DNA of 64,000 nt from a bacterium (GTDB lineage Bacteria; Bacillota; Clostridia; Lachnospirales; Lachnospiraceae), in assembly GCA_023664305.1 (NCBI GenBank), contig JAMPFT010000003.1:124001-188000 (forward strand), written 5' to 3'. The translations under genes were made by a program, and so were the position numbers. This document shows, one piece after another, positions 7,399-16,647 of this stretch. Position 1 is the first letter of the stretch. Every line of letters starts with the position of its first letter. The notes under the pieces were generated by a model. That model saw nothing but the letters and a program-made list of their open reading frames with translations. It made no database searches and was not told where the DNA came from.

Positions 7399-8391
7399 AT
7401 GAAGACAGCAACCCAAAAAAGAAACGGCTGGAAGATTTTTGGAATTGCGGCGATTCTGTTCGCCTTTCTTTCCCTTGTCCTGAAGGGCTGCGGGCATATC
7501 CTTTCCAATATACCGAGCGTTCCCGACGATTATACAAAAAAAGCTCCGACCGGCGGGGAGCTTGAGGCAAAGTATCTGGCGGCGGGAAGCCATGAGGTAG
7601 AATATTTTGAATCCGGCGCAATGATGTCCTTTCAGAAATTTGAGATATACTATCCTAAGGATATAGACTCTATGGATAAGCTGCCTGTAGTCATATTTGT
7701 AAACGGCACCGGCGTGAAGGGCTCCAAATATCCCGCTTTGCAGAAGCATCTTGCCTCATGGGGCTTCATCACCGTCGCAACCGAGGAGGAATACGCCTGG
7801 AACGGTTTTTCCGCCGAGATGTCCGTCCGGTATCTTGAAGTTTTGAATCAGTATCGGGAAGACGGAAAGGAAAACGTTTTTTACGGCAAAATCGATCTGG
7901 ACCGCATCGGAATCACAGGACACTCGCAGGGCGGCATCGGTGTGATCAACGCGGTGACGGATCAGAAGCATTCGGATATCTATAAGGCGGCTGTTCTTTT
8001 AAGCAGCACCGAGACGGATATGGCAAAGGCATTTTTTTGGGAATCCGATTCCTCTCTGATCCGCACAAATACCCTGATGATTGCATCGACAGGGCAGAGG
8101 GATTCCACCATTTCCCCGCTGGAGGGCATGCAGAAAACCTATCGCAATATAACGGATGCTGTGGCAAAGGTCATGGCCAGAAGAAATGACTGTGATCACG
8201 GAGAAATGCTCTATTATGCAGACGGTTATGTGACGGCCTGGTTTATGTATTATCTGAAGGACGATGCGGAAGCGGGCGGCGCGTTCTTCGGAGACAGTCC
8301 GGAGATTTCTTCCAATGCGCTCTATCAGGATGTGCAGATAACTCCCGGTAAGTCAAATACCCCGCCACAGGCAGCGGGGCATCAATCTTGA
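7399..8391 (+). CDS. Exported alpha/beta hydrolase (chlorophyllase/lipase-like)
   Basis: A 330-residue protein with an N-terminal hydrophobic segment ending in LVLKGC (about 26-31), either a signal anchor or a weak lipobox. The body is an alpha/beta hydrolase with VIFVNGTGVKGS (about 98-109), a nucleophile elbow GHSQGG (about 175-180) and a late DCDHGEM His (about 263), as in chlorophyllase/dienelactone-type enzymes. GGAGG lies 12 bases before the start. It lies 80 bases after the other esterase and is probably co-transcribed. Its last residues (PPQAAGHQS) are encoded by an intergenic repeat, so the C-terminus may have been altered by repeat insertion. Confidence 0.8.
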   Translation: MKTATQKRNGWKIFGIAAILFAFLSLVLKGCGHILSNIPSVPDDYTKKAPTGGELEAKYLAAGSHEVEYFESGAMMSFQKFEIYYPKDIDSMDKLPVVIFVNGTGVKGSKYPALQKHLASWGFITVATEEEYAWNGFSAEMSVRYLEVLNQYREDGKENVFYGKIDLDRIGITGHSQGGIGVINAVTDQKHSDIYKAAVLLSSTETDMAKAFFWESDSSLIRTNTLMIASTGQRDSTISPLEGMQKTYRNITDAVAKVMARRNDCDHGEMLYYADGYVTAWFMYYLKDDAEAGGAFFGDSPEISSNALYQDVQITPGKSNTPPQAAGHQS

Positions 8392-8500
8392 AACGCCCCA
8401 GGGAGAATGTGCCCTTTGGACACCCGGGTATTGCGACCCTCTCGACATTCGCCAACTGTCCATGCGAGCATAGTCGGCGGCTCACTGTTCGCGGGAATAA
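8361..8500 (+). repeat. Stem-closed intergenic repeat, copy A
   Basis: Begins CCCGCCACAGGCAGCG and ends GCTCACTGTTCGCGGGAATA, so CCCGC and GCGGG can close a stem around a variable interior. It overlaps the stop of the upstream hydrolase and fills the 153-bp gap to the ABC gene. Related copies are at 27695-27750 and 48055-48107. Confidence 0.6.
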
Positions 8501-8544
8501 ATTGCACAGGGAAATTTACAGCAAGAGGCGGGAGAAATCCCGTC

Positions 8545-10305
8545 TCACTTCATTTCGTTCGCCATTTGGTACAGATTGTAATAAATTCCCTTCTGCTCCA
8601 TCAGCTGACCGTGATTTCCTTCCTCAGCGATGCCCTCCTCCGTCAGCACCATGATCCTGTCGGAGTTGCGGATCGTAGACAGGCGGTGGGCCACCGTGAG
8701 GGTCGTCCGCCCTTCCGAGAGAGCCGCCAGAGATTTTGCCACGGCGTACTCGCTCTCGTTATCCAAAGCGGAGGTCGCCTCATCCAGAATGATAATCGGG
8801 GAATCCTTCAGGAAAACCCTTGCGATACTGATTCTCTGCTTCTGTCCCCCGGAAAGCTTGACGCCCCGCTCCCCGATATAGGTGTGGTATCCGTCCTTCA
8901 GCTCCGTGATAAATTCATGGGCCCCGGCGCGTTTGGCCGCCTCTACCACCTCTTCCATGGATGCGCCTACCTTGCCGTAGCTGATATTTTCAAACACCGT
9001 CCCCGAAAAGAGATAGACGTCCTGCTGTACCACGCCGATGCTGCGGCGCAGGCTTTTCAGCGTCAGCTCCTTTATATTTTTGCCGTCAATATAAATATTC
9101 CCCTCCGTCACATCATAAAATCTGGGGATCAGGTTGCAAAGCGTCGTCTTTCCTCCCCCGGAGGGGCCCACCAGCGCCACCTTTTCACCCGGGCGGATCT
9201 GCAGATTCAGATGACGGAATACCTGATTATGATCGTCCGGGTATTCAAAGCTGACGTCCTCAAAGACGATATTGCCCTTCGGATCCTTCAGCTCCACCGC
9301 GCCCGGCTCGTCAAAGATGTCGATATCCGCGTCGATGATCTCCAAAAAGCGCTCGATTCCCGTCATACCCCTTTGAAACTGCTCCGCAAACTCTATGATC
9401 CGGCGGATCGTCGCGATAAAGGTAGACACATACATGATATACGCCACCAGGTCGCTGGGATTGATGGAACCGCGGATCACGCATAGCCCCCCTACCACCA
9501 ACGTGGCCAAATACATAACGCCGTCAAAAAATCTCGTGGAGCAGTGAAACATTCCCATGTACCGGTAGCCGTGTTTCTTGATCTGGTACAGCTTCCTGTT
9601 ATCCTGTTCAAACTTTTCGTTCTCTACATCCTCGTTTGCGAACGCTTTTACCACCTTCTGCCCCAAAAGGCTGTCCTCGATTCGTGCATTCAGCTCGCCG
9701 ATCTGAACCCGCTGCTGGCGGAAAAGAGCCCTCAGCTTCAGGTTCAGTCTTCCGCAGACTCCGGTCATCACCGGGATAATGCAGAAAATCAGCACCGTCA
9801 ACGGCACATTGATGGAACAGAGGATTGCAAAGGACGCCACGCCCTTGATGCCCGCAATGAAAAATTCCTCCGGACAGTGGTGCGCAAATTCCGTCACATC
9901 AAACAGGTCGTTGGTGATACGGCCCATGATCTGTCCCACCTTCGTGTTGTTATAATAGGTATTGGAAAGCTGCTGCAGATGAGCATAGGCGTCCCGGCGC
10001 ATATCCGTCTCCATATCCACGCCCATGACATGTCCCGTGTAGGACATATAATAATAAGCCGCCACGTCGATAAGCCGCAGGACCAGATACAAAACACCCA
10101 GCCTGGCGATGACTCCCGCCGTCAAAAGAGCGATATTCTGCGTCGCTTGGTTGGTGATATAACGGATGATCAGCGGCAGCACAATCTCACAGATTGTCGT
10201 CAGCGCCGCGCAGAACAGATCCATGCACAACACCTTCACATGTCTCTTATAATAGGGGAGAAATCTTTTGATCAGCTGCCCTGACGTATATTTTCTTTCG
10301 CTCAT
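8545..10305 (-). CDS. ABC exporter (fused permease and ATPase)
   Basis: A 586-residue half-transporter of the MsbA/multidrug exporter type. Residues 1-310 hold six helices in the ABC exporter membrane fold. The ATPase domain has Walker A GPSGGGKTT (about 372), Q-loop in VVQQDVYLFSGTV, signature LSGGQKQR (about 478) and Walker B IIILDEATSALD (about 498). It probably works as a homodimer because no partner half is adjacent. The ATG at 10303-10305 overlaps the stop of the channel gene by 4 bases, so it is translated with the RyR/TrkA-N pair. Its substrate is unknown; the family ranges from lipids and drugs to peptides. Confidence 0.9.
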   Translation of the reverse strand: MSERKYTSGQLIKRFLPYYKRHVKVLCMDLFCAALTTICEIVLPLIIRYITNQATQNIALLTAGVIARLGVLYLVLRLIDVAAYYYMSYTGHVMGVDMETDMRRDAYAHLQQLSNTYYNNTKVGQIMGRITNDLFDVTEFAHHCPEEFFIAGIKGVASFAILCSINVPLTVLIFCIIPVMTGVCGRLNLKLRALFRQQRVQIGELNARIEDSLLGQKVVKAFANEDVENEKFEQDNRKLYQIKKHGYRYMGMFHCSTRFFDGVMYLATLVVGGLCVIRGSINPSDLVAYIMYVSTFIATIRRIIEFAEQFQRGMTGIERFLEIIDADIDIFDEPGAVELKDPKGNIVFEDVSFEYPDDHNQVFRHLNLQIRPGEKVALVGPSGGGKTTLCNLIPRFYDVTEGNIYIDGKNIKELTLKSLRRSIGVVQQDVYLFSGTVFENISYGKVGASMEEVVEAAKRAGAHEFITELKDGYHTYIGERGVKLSGGQKQRISIARVFLKDSPIIILDEATSALDNESEYAVAKSLAALSEGRTTLTVAHRLSTIRNSDRIMVLTEEGIAEEGNHGQLMEQKGIYYNLYQMANEMK

Positions 10306-12107
10306 GTCTTTTCCTTTTCTTTTTGTCGATCCTCCCAATATGCCGCCAGCGCTCCCAGAAGCTCCCAGGCGTAATCATCCTTTGCCTGTTCCTCGGGAGT
10401 CAGCCGGTCAAAGGGGCGTATGTCGGGATGAAGTCTGAGGATATTGTCCCGCACGGGAGCATACTGCCAGCCCCACAGGGCGTAAAACCGCATCCACCGA
10501 AAATGCTCTATCTCCCGGTAAAGATAACACTTTTCTTCTTTTGTGTCCAGATAACGCTGATAGGCTGCCTTACAGTTCTCAGCGGTGAGGGCCGGTATCC
10601 CGCCGTCCTCCAGCAAAAATCTCACCTTTGTGAGAAGATGATCCGCCGCCGACCGGTTGGAGCTGCGGGCAAATTCCCCGAGCTCTTCCCAGCGGGAGAC
10701 ATTGCCGCCCGCGCTTTTCCGATATATTTCGTGCATGGCTCTGGCCGCCTCGTCCTGTTTGGTCCGCAGCACCAGATCGCCGGTAAAAATCTCCCGATCC
10801 GTTCCGAATACATTCATCCCCTCCGACGGGCAGGACAGCCGCAGCCAGACAGCGCCCTTTGCCGCAAAATAACGGCAGAGCACCCGGTATGCCTCCAGAT
10901 TTTCTTCTTCCCTGTCAAAGCAGAAAATAATGCGGTCAGCCCCGGCCAAAAGAGCGGCGTCCGTCTCCCAGTTTTCGGCATGGAACCACACTTCGTCCCC
11001 GTCCGAAGCCACGCAGCCGTCCTGTGAATCGACGCTTTCCAGGGCTTCGAGACTTCCCTGCATTCCGATTTTCTCCAGAGCTTCGCGACTTCCCTGCGTT
11101 CCTGACTTCTCCAACGCTTCGGGACTTTCTTGCATTCCTGACTTCTCCAATGCTTCGAGACTTCCCTGCATTCCGCGCTTCTCCAACGCCTCAAGACTTC
11201 CCAGCACACCGTCCTGCCCGGAGCCGGGAGCCTTCACCTTTAACACCTCTTTTAAATAGGGGTGCCGCCGCAAAAAGTCCTCATCCCCGAAAACATGATA
11301 AACCGCCACCCGGTCATTTCCACACACATTGACCGTCAGGGCCTGCTCCAAAAGGGCGGAGCCGTAACGCCCGCCGCCGATTAAAAGCACCTTTTTCTCT
11401 TCCTTTTTCAGCGGATAACGCTGCCAATACAGTCTGGCGCAGCAGTCCCAGCGGTTAAAAAGGATCAGATTTTCCGGGACGTGGTCCGGCATAAAAAGCG
11501 TCTGGCAGCAAACCTTCGCGCCAAGAGAAACCGCCTCAAGCGCCCGGTTATAGTTGGAAAGACTGTCCGGCCCCATGACCAGCAGAGTACACCCTGACAG
11601 ATTCCCCTTTATTTTCGGGATGTCCGTAAAGTCTCCCGCCAGCCGGAAGCAATTCCGGCTCAAATGCAGAACGGAATCGGAATCCGCTTTCCCGCTGCAG
11701 AATACCGCTATGGCTCCGGGCTGCTCCGCCGTCAGGTTCTCCGCCAGGGCCGCCGCCTCGGGAGTTTCCCTGTCAAAGACATACCACACACGCCTGCGTC
11801 TCCTCCTCAGCTGCAGCCACGGCAGCAGTCTGCCCATCATCAGGGACACGGCAGCACCGATCAGCAAAGCCAGCAGTCCCGTGCTGAGCAGCAGAAATAT
11901 CACTCCGATAATGCGCCCGAGAACCGTCACGGGATAATAGTCTCCGTATCCCGCCGTGGTAAGCGTCACCAGGGAAAACCATGCCGCTTCCCCCACGGTG
12001 GTGATCGTAGCCTCCGGGGAAAAGGATTCCACAAAGACCAGAAGCCGCAGCGCAGCTCCGTAACAGCCCAGCATCAAAAGGACAGAAATCCACTGTTTTT
12101 TCTTCAA
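10302..12107 (-). CDS. Two-helix K+ channel with TrkA-N and RyR domains
   Basis: A 601-residue protein. Two N-terminal helices flank a pore loop whose filter TTAGYGD (about residue 50) matches the TVGYGD potassium filter. Then come a basic stretch, a Rossmann-like TrkA-N region with GGGRYG (about 241), a linker of five 12-residue repeats (about 302-362), and a C-terminal RyR domain (about 525-580) with HFRWMRFYALWGWQYAP and HPDIRPFDRLTPEEQ, which closely fits the ryanodine-receptor repeat pattern. The likely start is TTG at 12105-12107 behind GGAAGGG, seven bases after the previous stop; a TTG at 12146 is possible. A ligand-gated K+ flux role is inferred; the ligand is unknown. Confidence 0.82.
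   Translation of the reverse strand: MKKKQWISVLLMLGCYGAALRLLVFVESFSPEATITTVGEAAWFSLVTLTTAGYGDYYPVTVLGRIIGVIFLLLSTGLLALLIGAAVSLMMGRLLPWLQLRRRRRRVWYVFDRETPEAAALAENLTAEQPGAIAVFCSGKADSDSVLHLSRNCFRLAGDFTDIPKIKGNLSGCTLLVMGPDSLSNYNRALEAVSLGAKVCCQTLFMPDHVPENLILFNRWDCCARLYWQRYPLKKEEKKVLLIGGGRYGSALLEQALTVNVCGNDRVAVYHVFGDEDFLRRHPYLKEVLKVKAPGSGQDGVLGSLEALEKRGMQGSLEALEKSGMQESPEALEKSGTQGSREALEKIGMQGSLEALESVDSQDGCVASDGDEVWFHAENWETDAALLAGADRIIFCFDREEENLEAYRVLCRYFAAKGAVWLRLSCPSEGMNVFGTDREIFTGDLVLRTKQDEAARAMHEIYRKSAGGNVSRWEELGEFARSSNRSAADHLLTKVRFLLEDGGIPALTAENCKAAYQRYLDTKEEKCYLYREIEHFRWMRFYALWGWQYAPVRDNILRLHPDIRPFDRLTPEEQAKDDYAWELLGALAAYWEDRQKEKEKT
11022..11201 (-). repeat. 36-bp tandem repeat (five units) in the channel gene
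   Basis: Five in-frame 36-bp units encode 12-residue copies of GSLEALEKSGMQ with small changes. They sit in a linker inside the cytoplasmic part and keep frame, so copy number could vary without breaking the gene. Confidence 0.85.
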
Positions 12108-12114
12108 AATAAGG

Positions 12115-14007
12115 TTACCCTTCCTTTCCCTGCGCCCTGACCCCAAGTCCCGCCTTCAAAACCTTCGGCAGAATCAACACGTTATTGCGATCCATCGCCT
12201 TATAGTCCACACTGCCGCCTGTGACGGCGTTTTCCGCCGCGGAAAGAGCGTCCAGCTCCTCCCAGGGGATCAGACAGGCGTGCAGATGATGCTCCATATC
12301 TTTTCCGATCCGCAGCGTGCTGCTGCCGGATTCCTCTTTCTGAGCGCGGTATTCGGCGCTGCGCTCCTCAAAGACTTCCCTGCTCATGCTCTCAAAGCCC
12401 ATCACATAGTGAAAGGCGCACCAGCGCAGATGCTCCGTCCGGCTTAAATTTTCCAGCTGCTCTTCTGAGAACTCCCATTCCCCCGCGAGCACCTGTTCCG
12501 CGGTTTTTCCCGCCGCGCGCATCACGGCAGGAATAAAATCCGCCGCTGCCCGGCTGCTGTTGCGGCTGAAATAATCGCAAAGGGCCCAGTTTTCCGCCGC
12601 AGAACGCCCATTGCCCTCGCAATAGCACTGGTTGAACGCCACCGCCATACGGTCCAGCGCGTCGGTACAGAGAATATCCGGCGTATAGATACCCTTCTTG
12701 ATGACCGGGCAGCCCACTCCGGCATGGCTGACAATCCCCTGATAGGAGCACTGGTAGATCGCCGCCCTGCAGTTCAGGCGGGTGAGATACCGGGTAAGCT
12801 CGTCGGCAATTTCCTGATTCAGTCTTTGTACGCCGGTACACACCACGATATACCGCAGCTTCCTGCGGCGCTCGAAAAGATATTGATACATCTCCTGACT
12901 GCGGCCGTCAAAAGGATAAAACTCAATCGCATACTGCTCGGTCAGTCCGCGGCTGTAGCTCATCAGACTCCCGTTCACCTGCCTGCAATCCGGCGAAAAA
13001 ACAGTCAGCCGGAAATTACTGCCCTCGAACTGTCCGTTCATTACCAGCTGGCGCAGAACCGCCTGCCCTACCTGACCGAACCCGATCACAAGCGCCTCGA
13101 AATCCTGCTTTGCCCGCCCGTCGGAACCGAACTCCACCGCGCCGCAGGGCGGATATTCCCGCACCAGCAGCCGCGCCGCAAGGCTGGCGGCGTCAAAGGC
13201 CATAACGCTGCCGTAGCCGTAATTCTCCCCCAAGGCCTGAAAAACACCCGCATCCGTATCCTCCGCGCAGGAAAGCACCAGACTTGTCTGGGAGGCGGGA
13301 ATCCCTTTTTGCTGCAAAGCATTCATCAGAGCCGACGCATACTGTAAATTCAGGGCAGGATCCTTCTGCATGGCGTACACTGTCAGCCGACGGCCCGGTC
13401 GCATGCCGACGCCGCGCAGAAATGAAAGATTGGGCGACACCGCATTTGCCGCGGTAAACAACACCCCTCCCATAGCGGAGATATCCGCGGTAAACGCGGA
13501 GGCCGACTGGTTATCCACAAAAATCAGGGCCCGTCTGCCCTGCTGCTGGCTGAGCTTTTTGCCGAAGGAAACGGAATCCGCGTCCACGCCGTAAATGATA
13601 TCCAGATTGCCCCGGTAAATCAAAAGCAGACGCAGACGGCGCAGCGCGCCTGCTCCGATGGTCGTAAGAGCCGCGCTGGCGGTGGCGTACAGCGCGAACA
13701 AATGGATCAGCCAGAAAAAGACCTGAGCGGGATAATGCGTAAAAAGCGGCGTTCCGCTCACGGCCGAAAAATCGTTCCGCCCTAAAAACATTCCCAGAGA
13801 AGCCTGTACCGCCCGCACCACTGCAAGCGGAATATATCCGGTCTGTTTTGAAAAGCCGTAACCGTAAGCAAAAAAACCGCCCAGCGCCGCCAGCACTGTA
13901 GCAGCGCCGGTGAGCCGAGCAGCGTTTTTACGGCTGGCCACCAGCCCTACCACCATCGCCAGAAATCCAACCGCGGTAAACAAAATCACCGTAATACTGA
14001 TCCCCAT
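12115..14007 (-). CDS. Membrane TrkA-N/RyR domain protein
   Basis: A 630-residue protein with three N-terminal helices (about 3-25, 31-51, 94-117) but no potassium filter. Two Rossmann-like regions follow: one around DIIYGVDADSVSFGKKL (about 135) and one with ALVIGFGQVGQAVLRQL (about 300-316), a clear GxGxxG nucleotide-binding loop. The C-terminus (about 515-595) has SRTEHLRWCAFHYVMGF and HHLHACLIPWEELDALSAAE, a RyR-like domain as in its neighbour. The ATG at 14005-14007 gives the first helix directly; the ribosome site (GGAAAGG) is loosely spaced. It heads a three-gene unit with the channel and exporter, and probably forms a heteromeric sensor-channel with the channel protein (inference). 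Confidence 0.78.
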   Translation of the reverse strand: MGISITVILFTAVGFLAMVVGLVASRKNAARLTGAATVLAALGGFFAYGYGFSKQTGYIPLAVVRAVQASLGMFLGRNDFSAVSGTPLFTHYPAQVFFWLIHLFALYATASAALTTIGAGALRRLRLLLIYRGNLDIIYGVDADSVSFGKKLSQQQGRRALIFVDNQSASAFTADISAMGGVLFTAANAVSPNLSFLRGVGMRPGRRLTVYAMQKDPALNLQYASALMNALQQKGIPASQTSLVLSCAEDTDAGVFQALGENYGYGSVMAFDAASLAARLLVREYPPCGAVEFGSDGRAKQDFEALVIGFGQVGQAVLRQLVMNGQFEGSNFRLTVFSPDCRQVNGSLMSYSRGLTEQYAIEFYPFDGRSQEMYQYLFERRRKLRYIVVCTGVQRLNQEIADELTRYLTRLNCRAAIYQCSYQGIVSHAGVGCPVIKKGIYTPDILCTDALDRMAVAFNQCYCEGNGRSAAENWALCDYFSRNSSRAAADFIPAVMRAAGKTAEQVLAGEWEFSEEQLENLSRTEHLRWCAFHYVMGFESMSREVFEERSAEYRAQKEESGSSTLRIGKDMEHHLHACLIPWEELDALSAAENAVTGGSVDYKAMDRNNVLILPKVLKAGLGVRAQGKEG

Positions 14008-14148
14008 ATGAATAACCGTACCTTTCCGCACCCTGCGGGTTCCTGACGGCAAAAAACGTTCGCTCTTGCCGTAAAAAGCCGCAGACACCAATTTCCGACA
14101 TTCCGTCACAAGAAGTATAACAAAAAATCAGTGAGAACGCAACTGCCA

Positions 14149-14173
14149 CAAAACAGCCTGCTTTTTCCGGCTG
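14149..14173 (-). terminator. Probable terminator after the WG-repeat gene
   Basis: Minus-strand CAGCC...GGCTG stem (14154-14158 with 14169-14173) followed by TTTT. It lies between the WG-repeat gene and the RyR unit. Confidence 0.45.
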
Positions 14174-14189
14174 CTGTCCTTCCGCACGT

Positions 14190-16508
14190 CTAAAAATCCA
14201 GATCCAGCATTTCCAGATAACGGTATCGCTTCCAGATTGCGCTGTACGCTTCTTCGGTCACCTGTATGTCATCTATCCAATAGTCCGTGACATAATCTTC
14301 CCCCAGAAGGTAATCGACACTCTGACAGGACAAGATCTGTTCCGCCGCATTTTCTCCCAGCGCGTAAAAATTAGTGCGGGATCCGTTCAGCTCATAGATA
14401 CGCGTGTCGGATCCGGTCGCCCCTGTCGCCTCCCAGCTGCCCCTGATTCCCAGCATCCTTTTCCCCGTCTCCGTGTCGTACCAGAACCGGATCCGGTTGC
14501 CTCTTTCCGCACCGCCGGTCTCGTGTCCCAGCACCAGCTCCGTCAGCTTACCGTCCCTGAGTAAAAAGAAGCCGCTTTCGGAGAGATAACCACTTTCCGG
14601 CGTGGGCTGCGCAAAAAAGCTTAAGACTACTTCGCCGTCTATCAGGTACAGCTTGTTCAGTCTGCGGTACGTCCTGAAATCGTCAAACGCCACCGTGCGT
14701 TCCTCCCCGCCGTTTTCCTTTACCGTGACCGCACCGCTTTTCAAAAACTCCAGATATTCCCCCGCTCTGGGCGTGATGTGGTTTTGAAAAAGGAGCTTCT
14801 GCAGTTGGGTGCTTTTCTCCTCTTCCTCATCCGTATTGACCAGAAGGCTCTCGATCCCCTCTTCGCCTCGTCGGATCAAAGCAATCACCTTTTCGCTGTA
14901 GCCGTCCGCGGTGATCTGGCGGCAGACCGGCTCCAGCAGCGTCTCTCCCCTCTCGTCCAGGAAACCGTATTTGCTGTCTTTTACCGTCAGGTATCCTCTC
15001 CCCCTGGCATAAATCACATCATACAGTCCCGATGCAATCAGCTTGTCTTCCCTGTCGTACAACGCTGTGATTTTCTCTGTCCGAATTGTCAGGGACCCGT
15101 TCTCCAGCAGCCTGATCCGACCGTACCTCGCAGGAATCTCCAGATTACCGTCTTTGTCGATCACCCCGTATTTTTCATCCGTCCTTACATAAGCCCTGTC
15201 TCCCTCAAAGAATGATACATAGGTATAGAGCTCGGGCTCGGTATCCCATTCGTCTTCCCTGGAAAAGGCAAGATACCCGTACTTCCCGTCCACCTTTACA
15301 GTGAATCCTCCGGACTCGCAGAAAATATCGTCATACGCAAAAGGAATCCTCGTCCTTCCTTCATAATCCACCACGCCGTAAAATCCGTCAAGCTCCATAA
15401 TCACAAGCTCTTTTCCCGGCACCGGATCGAGATACTCGTATTTCGGCTCGAAAAGCACTCTTCCCTCCGAGTCGATAAGTCCTTTTCCCTCTTCTCCCGT
15501 AACCGTAAAAAGCCCGTTCCTGATATAGATCCAGTCCCAGCCTTCCTCCATGCATTGTCTGCCCGTCTCGTCAAAGCAGTATTCCAGCCCGTCCTTCTGC
15601 ACGATAATATAGCCGTCCTTCCTTACGGTGATCGCGTCGTACTCCGGCGGCAGAATCTCCTCCCCGTCTCTTCCGATCATGCCATACATCCCGTTTCGTA
15701 TGACCTTTGCCAGTCCGTCCTGAAAATGCCCCGCGTCCTCATAAACCGGCTCCGCTATGATTTTTCCTTCCGTATCCATATAACCGTACAGTCCGTCTAC
15801 GGTAAAATACGCTCTCCCCTCCCAAAAGGAGCTGACGCTGTCGCAGTCCGGCTGCAGAATCACGTTCCCCTCGTGATCCATAAATCCGTACTCTTCGCCG
15901 ATGCGAAAATAAGCCAGCCCGTCCGTAAAGGGGGCCGCCTCGTCATAGACAAAGGGAAGCACCGTCTCTCCGTCCATTCCGATAAAGCCGTATTTCCCGT
16001 GAGACCGCACGCAGGCAAGTCCCTCCGAAAAAGGATAGGCCTCCTCGAAAAGAAAAGGACTGATTTCTTCTCCCTCCGCCGTGATAAAGCCGTAACAGGA
16101 GCCGTCGTAAATACAGTAACAGCCCTCGGAAAACGCAACCGTACATTCCCGCAGATCCATCGGAATCACGGCGATCTTCGGGTAAGGAAGAGGATCCTGC
16201 TCCGGCGGGCGGCTGATTCCCGCCTTTTTTTCCTTCCATCTCTGCCAAAATTCCGTCAGTCTTTTTTCTCTGACGGCGGGATCCCTCTGATCTGCCGCAA
16301 CCTCCTCGCCGTCGGTCTGTGCCGTTTCCTGCTCGGCCGCAATCTCCTCGCCGCCGGTCTGTGCCGCATCTTGCCCCGACGCAGGATTTTCTTCCTCTGC
16401 CTGCAGCTCTTTCTGCTGTTCCGGCGGATTCTCTCCGCCGCATCCCGTTAAAACGGCCATGCAAAAAAGCATGGCCGCACACAAAGTAATGTTCTTTTTC
16501 TTTGACAT
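14190..16508 (-). CDS. WG-repeat lipoprotein
   Basis: A 772-residue lipoprotein. The signal peptide ends in the lipobox LTGC (Cys 23). A Glu/Gln/Ala-rich low-complexity linker (about 25-85) with a near-duplicate unit (AQTGGEEIAAEQE then AQTDGEEVAADQR) spaces the body from the membrane. From about 120 to 570 there are many WG beta repeats of the kind YGFIxxxGExxxPFxYDxAxxFxxGLAxVR. The last 200 residues are a separate, unrecognised domain. WG repeats usually mediate binding rather than catalysis. It stands between the RyR unit and the kinase and may be co-transcribed with the latter; a 139-bp gap separates them. Confidence 0.85.
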   Translation of the reverse strand: MSKKKNITLCAAMLFCMAVLTGCGGENPPEQQKELQAEEENPASGQDAAQTGGEEIAAEQETAQTDGEEVAADQRDPAVREKRLTEFWQRWKEKKAGISRPPEQDPLPYPKIAVIPMDLRECTVAFSEGCYCIYDGSCYGFITAEGEEISPFLFEEAYPFSEGLACVRSHGKYGFIGMDGETVLPFVYDEAAPFTDGLAYFRIGEEYGFMDHEGNVILQPDCDSVSSFWEGRAYFTVDGLYGYMDTEGKIIAEPVYEDAGHFQDGLAKVIRNGMYGMIGRDGEEILPPEYDAITVRKDGYIIVQKDGLEYCFDETGRQCMEEGWDWIYIRNGLFTVTGEEGKGLIDSEGRVLFEPKYEYLDPVPGKELVIMELDGFYGVVDYEGRTRIPFAYDDIFCESGGFTVKVDGKYGYLAFSREDEWDTEPELYTYVSFFEGDRAYVRTDEKYGVIDKDGNLEIPARYGRIRLLENGSLTIRTEKITALYDREDKLIASGLYDVIYARGRGYLTVKDSKYGFLDERGETLLEPVCRQITADGYSEKVIALIRRGEEGIESLLVNTDEEEEKSTQLQKLLFQNHITPRAGEYLEFLKSGAVTVKENGGEERTVAFDDFRTYRRLNKLYLIDGEVVLSFFAQPTPESGYLSESGFFLLRDGKLTELVLGHETGGAERGNRIRFWYDTETGKRMLGIRGSWEATGATGSDTRIYELNGSRTNFYALGENAAEQILSCQSVDYLLGEDYVTDYWIDDIQVTEEAYSAIWKRYRYLEMLDLDF

Positions 16509-16647
16509 CGTCGCTGCCTCTCCGCCTCGAAAATGTGTCGAAATACCGATTTATCGCCACGGGGTCATTATACCGTTCAATTGCATCAAAACGGCATCAG
16601 CCGACGGCAATCCCGCAGCTTTGTGCGGCAGCCGTCATACGGTTCCT

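Noticed and set aside
8407-9486. 359-residue plus-strand open frame under the ABC exporter
   Set aside because: Antisense shadow; the exporter motifs are clear on the minus strand.
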